This document shows positions 26,074 through 35,491 of a stretch of DNA of 64,000 nt, piece by piece. The DNA is from CAVYUC01 sp963783085 (GTDB lineage: Bacteria; Bacteroidota; Bacteroidia; Bacteroidales; Prolixibacteraceae), in the NCBI GenBank assembly GCA_963783085.1, contig CAWAMJ010000010.1, forward strand, positions 310,001-374,000, in the 5' to 3' direction. Made by a program: the position numbers and the translations under genes. The notes beneath the pieces were generated by a model. It was not told where the DNA came from, searched no databases, and worked only from the letters and a program-made list of their open reading frames with translations. Position 1 is the first letter of the stretch. The number at the start of each line of letters is the position of its first letter.

Positions 26074-28776
26074 TTATTTAATATTTGCCTGTGCGGCAGC
26101 AACGCGTGCAATCGGAACCCGATATGGAGAACAACTTACATAGTCCATACCAACACTGTCGCAGAACATTACGGATGATGGTTCGCCGCCATGTTCGCCG
26201 CAGATACCCACTTTCAGGTTTTCTTTTACGCTGCGTCCTTTTTCAACGCCCATTTTAACGAGCTGTCCAACGCCAACCGGGTCTAGAATCTGGAACGGAT
26301 CGTTTTTCAGGATGCCTTTTTCGAGGTAAACCGGCAGGAATTTTCCGGCATCGTCACGCGAGTAACCGAAAGTCATCTGGGTGAGGTCGTTTGTGCCGAA
26401 TGAGAAGAATTCAGCCACTTCAGCCACTTCGTCGGCAGTTAAAGCTGCGCGCGGAACCTCAATCATGGTACCGACAAGATATTCAATTTCAGTTCCTTTT
26501 TCCTCGAAAACTTTTTTCGCTGTTTCGTTAATAATGTCGGCCTGCAATTTCAGCTCTTTTACAGTTCCAATCAGCGGGACCATGATTTCCGGACGTGCGT
26601 CAATGCCTTTTTGTTTAAGGTTTACGGCAGCTTCGATAATCGCGCGGGCCTGCATTTCAGTAATTTCAGGGTATGTATTGCCCAAACGGCAACCGCGGTG
26701 CCCAAGCATCGGGTTGAATTCGTGCAGGTTTTCCACAAGCGCTTTTATTTCTTCCACTGAAATGCCCATTTCGTCAGCCATTTCTTTCTGATTGGCTTCT
26801 TCATGCGGCACAAATTCGTGCAACGGCGGATCAAGCAAACGGATTGTTACACCGTAACCAGCCATAGCTTCCAGAATTCCTTCGAAATCTTCGCGCTGGT
26901 ATGGCAATAATTTACCAAGTGCTTTGCGCCTTTCGGTTTCATCTTTCGAAAGAATCATTTCGCGCATTGCTTTAATACGTTCGCCTTCGAAGAACATGTG
27001 CTCGGTACGGCAAAGCCCGATGCCTTCAGCACCGAATTTACGTGCAACCTGCGCATCGTGCGGTGTATCAGCATTTGTTCTCACTTTCATACGGGTGAAT
27101 TTAGCGGCCAGGTCCATAATTTTGCCGAAATCGCCGCTCATATCCGGATTTTTTGTTTCTACTTTACCTTCGTATACTTTTCCGGTTGAACCGTCGAGTG
27201 AAATCCAGTCGCCTTCTTTGAACTCTTTTCCGTCGATGTTCATTGTACGGCTTTTGTAATTCACTTTTACAGCGCCGGCTCCGGAAACGCAGCATTTACC
27301 CATTCCGCGTGCAACAACCGCTGCGTGAGAGGTCATTCCGCCGCGGGCAGTCAAAATACCTTTGGCAATGTGCATTCCTTCCAGGTCTTCCGGAGAAGTT
27401 TCAACCCTTACCAATATTGAAGTGTCGAATTTTGAAGCTTCATCAGCAAAGAAAACAACCTGTCCGGTAGCTGCCCCGGGCGAAGCCGGCAACCCTTTCG
27501 CAACAACATTGGCCGATTTTAACGCTGACGGCACAAACACCGGATGCAGCAATTCGTCGAGCTTATTGGCATCGACACGCGATAGGGCTGTTTTATCATC
27601 AATGTTCCCTGCTTCGAGCATATCGACTGCAATTTTTACCATTGCAGCGCCGGTGCGTTTTCCGTTACGGGTTTGCAGCAACCATAATTTACCTTCCTGA
27701 ATGGTGAATTCCAGGTCCTGCATGTCTTTGTAATGATCTTCCAGTTTTTGCTGGGTTTCATTCAATTGCTTGTATAATTCGGGCATTGCTTCTTCCAGTG
27801 AAGGATATTTTGAAGCGCGAACTTCTTCGCTTATTCCCTGCAGTTCAGCCCATTTTCTTGAACCTGCCAGTGTAATTTCCTGCGGAGTGCGGATACCTGC
27901 AACCACATCTTCACCCTGCGCATTAATCAGGTATTCACCGTTAAATACGTCTTCGCCGGTTGCAGCGTCGCGGGTAAAGGCAACACCTGTAGCTGAAGTT
28001 TCGCCCATGTTGCCGAATACCATGGCCTGGACGTTTACTGCGGTTCCCCACTCATCGGGGATTTGTTCCATGCGCCGGTAATAGATTGCGCGGGGATTGT
28101 TCCAGCTGCCAAATACAGCAGCCACAGCTCCCCAAAGTTGTTCCCACGGATCAACCGGGAAATCTTTTCCGGTTTTATCTTTAACAGCCGCCTTGAAACG
28201 CCGAACCAGCTCTTTTAAATCGTCAGTTGTAAATTCGGTATCGAGCTGAATTCCTTTTTCTTCTTTTAATTCTTCTATAATTTCTTCGAACGGATCGCTT
28301 TCTTCTTTGCTGGAAGGTTTCATTTCCATAACCACATCGCCGTACATTTGGACAAACCGGCGGTATGAGTCCCAGGCAAAACGATCGTTTCCTGATTTTT
28401 TTGCAATTCCTTCAACGGCGTCTTCATTCATGCCGAGGTTTAGAACAGTGTCCATCATTCCCGGCATCGAAGCCCTGGCGCCTGAACGAACCGATACAAG
28501 ACAAGGATTTTCTTTATCGCCGAATTTGGTTCCTGTCAGCTCTTCAATTTGCTTCACTGCAGCTTCTACTTCTTCTTTTATGGTATTGAAGGTGGTTTCC
28601 TGCCCTTGTTCGTTGTACATGGTACAGGCTTCGGTAGTAATAGTAAATCCGGGAGGTACCGGAACCCCAATCAGGTTCATTTCGGCCAGGTTGGCCCCTT
28701 TACCGCCCAACAGGTTTTTCATGTTCGCTTTACCTTCGGCTTTCCCTGCTCCAAAGGTGTATACATACTTTGTCAT
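26074..28776 (-). CDS. ppdK: Pyruvate, phosphate dikinase
   Basis: Reversibly converts pyruvate, ATP and phosphate to PEP, AMP and PPi. The 900-residue protein has the N-terminal ATP-grasp domain (NLLGGKGANLAEM near residue 21, SVRSGARASMPGMMDTVLN), the swivelling phosphohistidine domain with GGMTSHAAVVARGMGK (His484), and the PEP-binding TIM barrel (GIGLCRTEHMFF, GTNDLTQMTFGYSRDD, CGEHGGEPSS with the catalytic Cys). All catalytic elements are present. A clear terminator follows. In an organism with a membrane pyrophosphatase (41048) it can run toward either glycolysis or PEP synthesis, with PPi recycled (inference). Confidence 0.97.
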   Translation of the reverse strand: MTKYVYTFGAGKAEGKANMKNLLGGKGANLAEMNLIGVPVPPGFTITTEACTMYNEQGQETTFNTIKEEVEAAVKQIEELTGTKFGDKENPCLVSVRSGARASMPGMMDTVLNLGMNEDAVEGIAKKSGNDRFAWDSYRRFVQMYGDVVMEMKPSSKEESDPFEEIIEELKEEKGIQLDTEFTTDDLKELVRRFKAAVKDKTGKDFPVDPWEQLWGAVAAVFGSWNNPRAIYYRRMEQIPDEWGTAVNVQAMVFGNMGETSATGVAFTRDAATGEDVFNGEYLINAQGEDVVAGIRTPQEITLAGSRKWAELQGISEEVRASKYPSLEEAMPELYKQLNETQQKLEDHYKDMQDLEFTIQEGKLWLLQTRNGKRTGAAMVKIAVDMLEAGNIDDKTALSRVDANKLDELLHPVFVPSALKSANVVAKGLPASPGAATGQVVFFADEASKFDTSILVRVETSPEDLEGMHIAKGILTARGGMTSHAAVVARGMGKCCVSGAGAVKVNYKSRTMNIDGKEFKEGDWISLDGSTGKVYEGKVETKNPDMSGDFGKIMDLAAKFTRMKVRTNADTPHDAQVARKFGAEGIGLCRTEHMFFEGERIKAMREMILSKDETERRKALGKLLPYQREDFEGILEAMAGYGVTIRLLDPPLHEFVPHEEANQKEMADEMGISVEEIKALVENLHEFNPMLGHRGCRLGNTYPEITEMQARAIIEAAVNLKQKGIDARPEIMVPLIGTVKELKLQADIINETAKKVFEEKGTEIEYLVGTMIEVPRAALTADEVAEVAEFFSFGTNDLTQMTFGYSRDDAGKFLPVYLEKGILKNDPFQILDPVGVGQLVKMGVEKGRSVKENLKVGICGEHGGEPSSVMFCDSVGMDYVSCSPYRVPIARVAAAQANIK

Positions 28777-29406
28777 AAATTTGTATTTTTTATTGTTATT
28801 GTATTAATGAATATGTATTCAATAAAATCGGGTTGCTAAAGTAATTCTATTTTTTCACAATAGGAATGATTATACATTTTTACACGAACATCTGAAAGCC
28901 TCTGCCGGCACAGCGGTTAAGGCACACAACACACAAGCGTATTAAAAAATTGTAAACTGATGTGCATTGAAAATTCGAATTGTATTTTTCATTATTCAAA
29001 TTGCCTGTTCTGAGTTCATCATTTCTTCATGAAACTGTGCTGAAAGTGCAAAGGTATGAAAATAAGAACGGAACATAAATTTCCTTCCGGCTGTTTATCT
29101 TTTTGATAATTAAGGTTTAACTTTCTTTAACTTTGATTGCAATGTGTTAACGCTTTAATGTCATAATTTTGTATCATACAATTTTGGATAGTGTGTTTTT
29201 TCATAGAAAATAGATTTGGTTAGGTTAAAAAAAACAGGGGCGGGAAATCGTTCCTGTTTTTTATTGGGAAACTGTCAGTAATTCATCTTTCGCGGCTTCT
29301 TTTCAGCATTTTTTTCAGGTTCTCTCATTTTTATGCGACATATTGTCTTTCAGCAATTTATGGTTTATTTTTTGTTTTTTGTCATCGGAATTAAAAACAG
29401 AGAAAT
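28777..29406. other. Divergent promoter region ppdK/clpB
   Basis: This 630-base gap separates divergent ppdK and clpB. TAATTTTG at 29164-29171 matches the -7 element on the plus strand. No clear -7 match was found for ppdK; TACTTTAG about 60 bases upstream of its ATG is one mismatch away. A bidirectional hairpin terminator lies at 29229-29262, between the plus-strand promoter and clpB. No open frame with coding character was found. Confidence 0.45.
29229..29262. terminator. Hairpin with A- and T-tracts in the clpB leader
   Basis: AAAAAACAGG (29229-29238) pairs with CCTGTTTTTT (29253-29262). T-tracts exist on both strands, so it could terminate either way. It and its downstream flank resemble the hairpin at 44561. 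Confidence 0.7.
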
Positions 29407-31995
29407 ATGAACTTAAATAATTTTACCATAAAAGGACAGGAGGCCATTCAACATGCATTTGAGGTGGCACAGGGGAATAATCAGCAGGCGATTGAAACCG
29501 GTCATATTCTGAAAGGATTGATGCATTCCGCGGAAAATGTCATCGGGTTTTTGTTGAAAAAGCTTGGAATAGATACCGCGATTTTCAATCAGGCGCTCGA
29601 TAAAATTGTAGAATCTTATCCGAAGGTTACCGGCGGTGATCAGTATTTGGCAACATCGGCAAACCGGGCGCTGCAAAAAGCAGTTGGGCTGGCCCAGGAA
29701 ATGGGCGACCAGTTTGTTTCTGTTGAGCATATTTTGCTGGCTTTGCTCGATGCCGGCGATCCGGTTAGCCGACTCATGAAAGATAGTGGTATTTCAAAAA
29801 AGGACCTGCAAAAAGCCATAGAAGAACTCCGAAAAGGCTCAAAAGTCGATAGCCAGACCGCCGAAGATCGTTTCAATTCATTAAATCGTTTTGCTTTGAA
29901 TTTGAATGAGCGCGCACGTTCCGGAAAACTCGATCCGGTGATTGGCCGCGATGAGGAAATTCGCCGGATTCTTCAAATTTTGTCGAGGAGAACAAAAAAC
30001 AACCCGATTTTGATTGGCGAACCAGGTACGGGAAAAACAGCCATTGCAGAAGGTTTGGCGCACCGTATCGTTCGTGGCGATGTACCCGAAAACCTGAAAA
30101 CCAAGCAGGTTTTTTCGCTTGATATGGGCGCTTTGATTGCCGGTGCAAAATACAAAGGCGAATTCGAAGAAAGGTTAAAAGCGGTGGTTAACGAGGTGGT
30201 TCATTCAAATGAGGAGGTGGTCCTTTTCATCGATGAAATTCATACGCTTGTGGGCGCCGGTAAAAGCGAAGGCGCCATGGATGCAGCCAACATTTTGAAA
30301 CCTGCATTGGCCCGGGGCGAATTGCGTGCAATCGGTGCAACCACATTTGCCGAATACCAGAAATACTTTGAAAAAGATAAGGCGTTGGAACGCCGGTTTC
30401 AGGTGGTTCAGGTGGATGAACCAGATACGTTGAGTGCAATATCCATTTTGCGCGGAATAAAAGAACGCTATGAAAGCCATCATAAAGTGCGGATTAAAGA
30501 CGATGCAATTATTTCGGCTGTGGAATTGTCGCAACGTTATATTTCCGACCGGTTTTTACCCGATAAAGCCATTGATTTAATGGATGAAGCAGCAGCAAAA
30601 TTGCGGCTAGAAATGGATTCTGTACCTGAAGAACTCGACGAAATTGAACGCCGGGTAAAACAACTCGAGATTGAACGGGAGGCGATTAAACGTGAAAAAG
30701 ACACAAAAAAATTGTCGTCGCTGAATGAAGAAATTTCCAACCTGAAAGAAGAACAGTCGCGGTTGCGTGCCAAGTGGCAATCTGAAAAATCGGTTATCGA
30801 TGCCATTCAGAAAAAGAAATCAGAAATTGAAGAGTTTAAATTTGAAGCCGACGAAGCGGAGCGACAGGGAAATTATGAACGCGTTGCCGAATTGCGGTAC
30901 GGAAAAATAAAGGAAACGGAAAACGAAATTGAAAAACTTCAGCAGGAACTTTCGAAACTAAAAGAAGGCAGTAACCTGATAAAAGAAGAAGTTGATGCAG
31001 AAGATATTGCTGAGGTAGTTGCCCGCTGGACCGGAATTCCGGTGGCCAAAATGTTGCAAAGCGAACGCCAAAAACTGTTGCACATGGAAGATGAACTGCA
31101 TAAGAGAGTGGTTGGCCAGGATGAAGCCATTGCCGCAGTTTCAGATGCTGTTCGCCGCAGCCGTGCAGGATTGCAGGATGAAAAACGCCCTATTGGTTCA
31201 TTCATTTTTCTCGGTTCTACCGGTGTGGGAAAAACGGAATTGGCAAAAGCGCTCGCTGAATACCTGTTCGACGATGAAAACATGATTACCCGCATCGACA
31301 TGTCGGAATACCAGGAGAAATTTTCGGTTACCCGCTTGATAGGCAGCCCTCCAGGGTACGTAGGTTACGACGAGGGCGGCCAGCTCACCGAATCAGTGCG
31401 GCATAAACCTTATTCGGTGGTTCTGTTCGACGAGATTGAAAAAGCGCATCCCGATGTATACAACGTGTTGCTGCAGGTGCTCGACGACGGGCGGTTAACC
31501 GATAACAAAGGACGTGTGGTGAATTTTAAGAATACGTTGATAATTATGACTTCCAACCTTGGATCGCATATTATTCAGGAAAATATGGAAAAGCTGAATT
31601 CAGCCAACGAGGACGAGGTGATGGACGATACCAAAAATAAATTGTTGGAATTATTGCGGAAAACAATCCGCCCGGAATTCCTGAACCGGATTGATGAAAC
31701 GATTGTATTTACGCCATTGTCGCAGGCCGATATTAACCAAATCGTGAAATTGCAATTCCAACAGGTGGTTAAACGCTTGTCAGGAAAAGATTTGAAACTG
31801 GAAATCACGGACGAAGCAGCAGATTGGCTTGCTCAAACCGGATATGATCCTCACTTCGGTGCACGCCCGGTAAAACGGATATTGCAACGGTATGTTTTAA
31901 ATGAATTGTCGAAACGGATTTTAGCCGGCGATGTGGCCAGGGAAAAACCGATTGTTATTGATGTGGAAGGTTCGCAACTGGTTTTCCGGAATTAA
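29407..31995 (+). CDS. clpB: ATP-dependent disaggregase ClpB
   Basis: An 862-residue Hsp100 that resolves protein aggregates together with DnaK. It has the N-terminal Clp repeat domain (about 1-150), NBD1 with Walker A GEPGTGKTA (from residue 204) and Walker B VVLFIDEIHTLVGAG, the long coiled-coil M-domain rich in Glu/Lys/Arg (about 400-535), and NBD2 with GSTGVGKTE (from 603) and VVLFDEIEKAHPDV. ARWTGIPVAKM marks the linker to NBD2. Length is normal and there is no ClpX-type P-loop IGF/L tripeptide for ClpP docking, supporting ClpB rather than ClpA/C. A terminator follows. Confidence 0.97.
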   Translation: MNLNNFTIKGQEAIQHAFEVAQGNNQQAIETGHILKGLMHSAENVIGFLLKKLGIDTAIFNQALDKIVESYPKVTGGDQYLATSANRALQKAVGLAQEMGDQFVSVEHILLALLDAGDPVSRLMKDSGISKKDLQKAIEELRKGSKVDSQTAEDRFNSLNRFALNLNERARSGKLDPVIGRDEEIRRILQILSRRTKNNPILIGEPGTGKTAIAEGLAHRIVRGDVPENLKTKQVFSLDMGALIAGAKYKGEFEERLKAVVNEVVHSNEEVVLFIDEIHTLVGAGKSEGAMDAANILKPALARGELRAIGATTFAEYQKYFEKDKALERRFQVVQVDEPDTLSAISILRGIKERYESHHKVRIKDDAIISAVELSQRYISDRFLPDKAIDLMDEAAAKLRLEMDSVPEELDEIERRVKQLEIEREAIKREKDTKKLSSLNEEISNLKEEQSRLRAKWQSEKSVIDAIQKKKSEIEEFKFEADEAERQGNYERVAELRYGKIKETENEIEKLQQELSKLKEGSNLIKEEVDAEDIAEVVARWTGIPVAKMLQSERQKLLHMEDELHKRVVGQDEAIAAVSDAVRRSRAGLQDEKRPIGSFIFLGSTGVGKTELAKALAEYLFDDENMITRIDMSEYQEKFSVTRLIGSPPGYVGYDEGGQLTESVRHKPYSVVLFDEIEKAHPDVYNVLLQVLDDGRLTDNKGRVVNFKNTLIIMTSNLGSHIIQENMEKLNSANEDEVMDDTKNKLLELLRKTIRPEFLNRIDETIVFTPLSQADINQIVKLQFQQVVKRLSGKDLKLEITDEAADWLAQTGYDPHFGARPVKRILQRYVLNELSKRILAGDVAREKPIVIDVEGSQLVFRN

Positions 31996-32047
31996 ACGAA
32001 TCTCCCTTCCCAGCGGTTAACCCGTTCACTAACCAGCATAAAAATAC

Positions 32048-32080
32048 AAGCCCGGATTTTTCTTCGGGTTTTTATTTTTT
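32048..32080 (+). terminator. Terminator after clpB
   Basis: AAGCCCG pairs with CGGGTTT (one G-T wobble) around a 10-base loop; the following tract is TTATTTTTT. Confidence 0.65.
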
Positions 32081-32154
32081 GCAACTCATTCATTTCAGCG
32101 ATAAATAGCCTGGGAAATCATTTTCTAAAAGCTTTTTCTAAATTTCCTGAAACT

Positions 32155-32508
32155 CTACAACTTCTTTAGAACTTCATTCAATTCATTTGCTGCCTCTGAT
32201 AAATCAGCTTTAACCGCAGCAAATAATGGTTCAATCAGGTTAACTTCTTCATCCTCGGCATGCAACTGGATTTGTTTGAGCAATTTGCCGGTTTCTTCCA
32301 TGCCGAAAATTAAAACTGATGATTTTGCTGTATGGGCTTCTTTTGCCAATTCCAAAAGATCTGACATTCGTAAAAACCCGTCCATATTAGAAATAAATGT
32401 TGGAATCTGGTCTAAAAAAATTTGAATAAGTTCTTTTTTAAACGCTGCGTCGCCTCCTGCAATTTCTCCAACATATCCGAGGTTGATGTGTTGTACCTTA
32501 ATATCCAT
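32155..32508 (-). CDS. Hpt-domain phosphotransfer protein
   Basis: A 117-residue single-domain histidine phosphotransferase. The phospho-acceptor is His59 in EAHTAKSSVLIFG, matching the AHxxKGSS-like motif (Ser replaces Gly). It is flanked by helices typical of the four-helix bundle (FKKELIQIFLDQIP; LIEPLFAAVKADLSEAANEL). The ATG at 32508 is preferred because the frame upstream lacks family sequence (a longer frame opens at 32580). No kinase or receiver gene is adjacent; the receiver-like protein at 37810 is the nearest candidate partner but that is speculation. Confidence 0.85.
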   Translation of the reverse strand: MDIKVQHINLGYVGEIAGGDAAFKKELIQIFLDQIPTFISNMDGFLRMSDLLELAKEAHTAKSSVLIFGMEETGKLLKQIQLHAEDEEVNLIEPLFAAVKADLSEAANELNEVLKKL

Positions 32509-32713
32509 GTCCTTCTGTATATAGCAGCGCAATTTAGTTAAATTAATGAATTTTAAAAATATAATGGAAAATATTTCCATGGTTTAAAATGAAAGAGATT
32601 TTGGAATTTCCAAACGTACTTTCTATAATACACAATCTGAATGATTTATGTATAGTTTGTCCGAAAGGAATTAAACGCTGATAAATTTCATGTGTAAGTG
32701 CTTTGTGAATGTA

Positions 32714-32721
32714 TAGTTTTG
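32714..32721 (+). promoter_or_regulatory. -7 element of the gcvT promoter
   Basis: TAGTTTTG (TAnnTTTG) 22 bases before the gcvT ATG. The -33 element is not convincing. Confidence 0.4.
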
Positions 32722-32743
32722 CATTAATTAATTAGAAAAGATA

Positions 32744-33826
32744 ATGAAACGTACTGCATTTAACGGATTACATAAAAAAGCAGGGGCAAAATTGGTAGAG
32801 TTTGCCGGGTTTGAAATGCCCATTGAATACAGCGGAATCAGAAACGAACACTTTACAGTACGAAATGCTGTTGGTGTTTTTGATGTTTCGCACATGGGTG
32901 AATTTTGGGTGATGGGTTCAAACGCACTGGAATTGGTGAAAAAAATTTCCTCGAACGATCCCACAATTTTAAAACCCGGACAGGCGCAATATTCCTGTTT
33001 GCCAAACGGAAAGGGCGGAATAGTCGATGATTTGCTGGTGTATTGTTTCGATTCGGAAAAATATTTGCTGGTTGTTAATGCTGCCAATATCGAAAAAGAC
33101 TGGAACTGGATCGTTTCGCAGAACGACGTGGGAGCCGAGATGATAAATGCAAGCGACAACATCAGCCAGCTGGCCATTCAGGGGCCGAAAGCTGCCGGAA
33201 CACTGCAAAAATTAACAGACACCAATTTATCCAATATAAAATTTTATACGTTCGAAACCGGAACTTTTGCGGGTGTAAAAAATGTAATTATATCTGCCAC
33301 AGGGTATACCGGCGCAGGTGGTTTTGAACTGTATTTCAGCAACGAAAATGCGGAACAAATCTGGAATGCTATTTTTGAAGCCGGTGAAGAGTTTGGTATA
33401 AAACCGGTTGGACTGGGCGCCCGGGATACACTGCGGCTCGAAATGGGTTACTGCCTTTACGGAAATGATATTGACGACACAACTTCGCCCATAGAAGCCG
33501 GTTTGGGATGGATTACCAAATTCAACAACGGCAGAAAATTTATCGACCGCGAATTCCTGATGATGCAAAAAACCGAGGGCGTCTCGCGGAAACTGCGTGG
33601 GTTTGTTTTAACCGAACGGGGAATTCCGCGCCACGGTTACAAACTGGTGAATTCTGAAGGTAATCCGATTGGGGAAGTAACTTCAGGTACCATGTCGCCG
33701 GTGTTAAACAAAGGAATCGGTATGGGATATGTGGCTAAGGAATATTCGGCATTCGGCACTCAGATATTCGTGAAAATCAGGAATAAATCCATACCAGCCG
33801 AAATTGTAAAATTACCTTTTATCTAA
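32744..33826 (+). CDS. gcvT: Glycine cleavage system T protein (aminomethyltransferase)
   Basis: Transfers the methylene group from the H-protein-bound aminomethyl intermediate to tetrahydrofolate. The 360-residue protein has the start AGAKLVEFAGFEMPIEY, FDVSHMGEFWV (about 44-54), the catalytic region with LVNAANIEKDWNW, and the folate-binding half with GLGARDTLRLEMGYCLYGNDID and GEVTSGTMSPVLNKGIGMGYV. Length is normal. No gcvH or gcvP is adjacent in this window, so the rest of the system is encoded elsewhere. A terminator follows 12 bases later. Confidence 0.96.
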   Translation: MKRTAFNGLHKKAGAKLVEFAGFEMPIEYSGIRNEHFTVRNAVGVFDVSHMGEFWVMGSNALELVKKISSNDPTILKPGQAQYSCLPNGKGGIVDDLLVYCFDSEKYLLVVNAANIEKDWNWIVSQNDVGAEMINASDNISQLAIQGPKAAGTLQKLTDTNLSNIKFYTFETGTFAGVKNVIISATGYTGAGGFELYFSNENAEQIWNAIFEAGEEFGIKPVGLGARDTLRLEMGYCLYGNDIDDTTSPIEAGLGWITKFNNGRKFIDREFLMMQKTEGVSRKLRGFVLTERGIPRHGYKLVNSEGNPIGEVTSGTMSPVLNKGIGMGYVAKEYSAFGTQIFVKIRNKSIPAEIVKLPFI

Positions 33827-33838
33827 CATTTATAAAAT

Positions 33839-33874
33839 GAAATGCCATCTTACTCCAGGGTGGCATTTCTTTTT
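33839..33874 (+). terminator. Terminator after gcvT
   Basis: GAAATGCCATC (33839-33849) pairs with GGTGGCATTTC (33859-33869), one mismatch, then T5. Confidence 0.85.
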
Positions 33875-33924
33875 ACTGCCGGCATGATGCATTGATTTTG
33901 ACTCTCCGTCTGTAATTAAGTGTA

Positions 33925-34147
33925 TCAATTCTTCAGTTTTTCCAGGCAAATCGTCAACCAGGTTTCATATTTCACTGGTATCCTTTTTCGAATCGAGCAG
34001 TTTACATATATTTTCATTCTCAATTAAATACGGGTTTTGCCATTCAGTCAGTTTGTATTCGCAAAACCCGGCATTTGTTCCTATCTCTATTAAATAATTC
34101 TTAGCCAACAGATTTAATGATGCAAAAATTGAAATGTTAAGCCCGGA
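33925..34147 (-). pseudogene. Possible frameshifted gene remnant
   Basis: The 547-base gcvT-serC gap holds, on the minus strand, an open stretch without start codon (34147 to 33965). It has protein-like sequence such as NYLIEIGTNAGFCEYKL and TEWQNPYLIENENICKLL. After a TGA at 33965-33967, the adjacent frame continues with KYETWLTICLEKLKN and a stop at 33925. Together about 75 residues read like the C-terminus of a cytoplasmic protein broken by one frameshift. I do not recognise the family. The rest of the gap (34150-34373) shows nothing clear besides the serC leader. Confidence 0.35.
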
Positions 34148-34373
34148 TCAGATAAATTTGTGAGGAAGAACAGAAGTCCGGCATCGAAAAAGTTAGGCGT
34201 CAGACGACACTGAAAATAATTTTTGTCAGCTGATTTTGTGTTGTTTACGCATGTTGTAAAATTCAGTTTTTTAAAAGATATTGATTTTTCTCATCTGCAA
34301 ACCATCAACTAATCACGAACTTTGCAGGGTGTTTGCATAAAATATTATTAATTCACGTTAAACAATTGTAACA

Positions 34374-35444
34374 ATGAAAAAACACAATTTTTACGCAGGG
34401 CCATCAATTTTGCCCGAATTTACAAAGGAGAAAACTGCTGAAGCTGTGATGAACTTCGCCGGAACCGGGCTATCGGTTATGGAAGTTTCGCACCGCAGCA
34501 AAGAGTTTGTTGCAGTTATGGATCAGGCACAGGCGCTGGTAAAAGAGCTATTGCAGGTGCCCGAAGGTTATTCGGTCCTTTTTTTGCAGGGAGGAGCAAG
34601 CACACAGTTTTTAATGATTCCCTACAATTTACTCAACAAAAAGGCAGCTTATCTGAATACCGGTTCGTGGGCTTCAAAAGCAATTAAAGAAGCCAAATTG
34701 TTTGGCGAAGTTCTAGAAGTGGCTTCATCGAAAGATGCCAATTTCAACTACATTCCCAAAGGTTACGAAGTTCCTTCCGACGCAGAATATTTTCATATTA
34801 CATCCAACAATACCATATTTGGAACAGAAATCCTGGAAGAACCAAACGTAGATGTGCCGCTGGTAGCCGATATGTCGTCCGATGTTTTCAGTCGCCCCGT
34901 AGATGTTTCGAAATACGCGGCAATTTATGCCGGCGCACAGAAAAATCTGGGGCCGTCAGGCGCTACATTGGTAATCGTGAAAGATGAGTTGCTTGGTAAA
35001 GTCGATCGTCCGGTTCCAACTATTTTAAATTACAAAACACAAATTGATAACGGCTCGATGTTTAACACGCCTGCCACAGTTTCAGTATTCGGATGTTTGC
35101 AAACGCTCATTTGGCTGAAGGAAAACGGAGGTGTGGAAGAAATAGAGAAAAAGAACATTTTTAAAGCCGAAGCGCTGTATGCCGAGCTCGACAGAAACAA
35201 ACTTTTTGTACCAACAGTAAAAGACCCGGCAGACCGGTCGCGGATGAACGTAACGTTTGTTATGGCGCCGGAATATACAAGTTTGGAAAAAGATTTTCTG
35301 GATTTTGCAACAGGGCGGGGAATGATCGGAATTAAAGGGCACCGCTCAGTAGGAGGTTTCCGCGCTTCAATTTATAATGCTATGCCATTCGAAAGCGTGC
35401 AGGCGCTCATTAGCTGCATGAAAGAATTCGAACAATCGAAATAA
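34374..35444 (+). CDS. serC: Phosphoserine aminotransferase
   Basis: PLP enzyme of serine synthesis, converting 3-phosphohydroxypyruvate to phosphoserine; it can also serve the B6 pathway with PdxJ. The 356-residue protein begins HNFYAGPSILPEF, has VSHRSKEFV and LFLQGGASTQFLMIP for phosphate/PLP contacts, and the Schiff-base lysine in YAGAQKNLGPSG (Lys190). The C-terminus GHRSVGGFRASIYNAMP is complete. A strong hairpin lies between it and serA. Confidence 0.97.
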   Translation: MKKHNFYAGPSILPEFTKEKTAEAVMNFAGTGLSVMEVSHRSKEFVAVMDQAQALVKELLQVPEGYSVLFLQGGASTQFLMIPYNLLNKKAAYLNTGSWASKAIKEAKLFGEVLEVASSKDANFNYIPKGYEVPSDAEYFHITSNNTIFGTEILEEPNVDVPLVADMSSDVFSRPVDVSKYAAIYAGAQKNLGPSGATLVIVKDELLGKVDRPVPTILNYKTQIDNGSMFNTPATVSVFGCLQTLIWLKENGGVEEIEKKNIFKAEALYAELDRNKLFVPTVKDPADRSRMNVTFVMAPEYTSLEKDFLDFATGRGMIGIKGHRSVGGFRASIYNAMPFESVQALISCMKEFEQSK

Positions 35445-35476
35445 AAAAATGCAGGGTTTTTATCCTGCATTTTTTT
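35443..35476. terminator. Strong bidirectional hairpin between serC and serA
   Basis: A perfect 13-bp stem, AAAAAAATGCAGG (35443-35455) with CCTGCATTTTTTT (35464-35476), and an 8-base loop. It begins within the serC stop codon and ends 15 bases before the serA ATG. It should cut readthrough from serC into serA on the plus strand. Confidence 0.8.
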
Positions 35477-35491
35477 CAAAAAACCTCAGGA

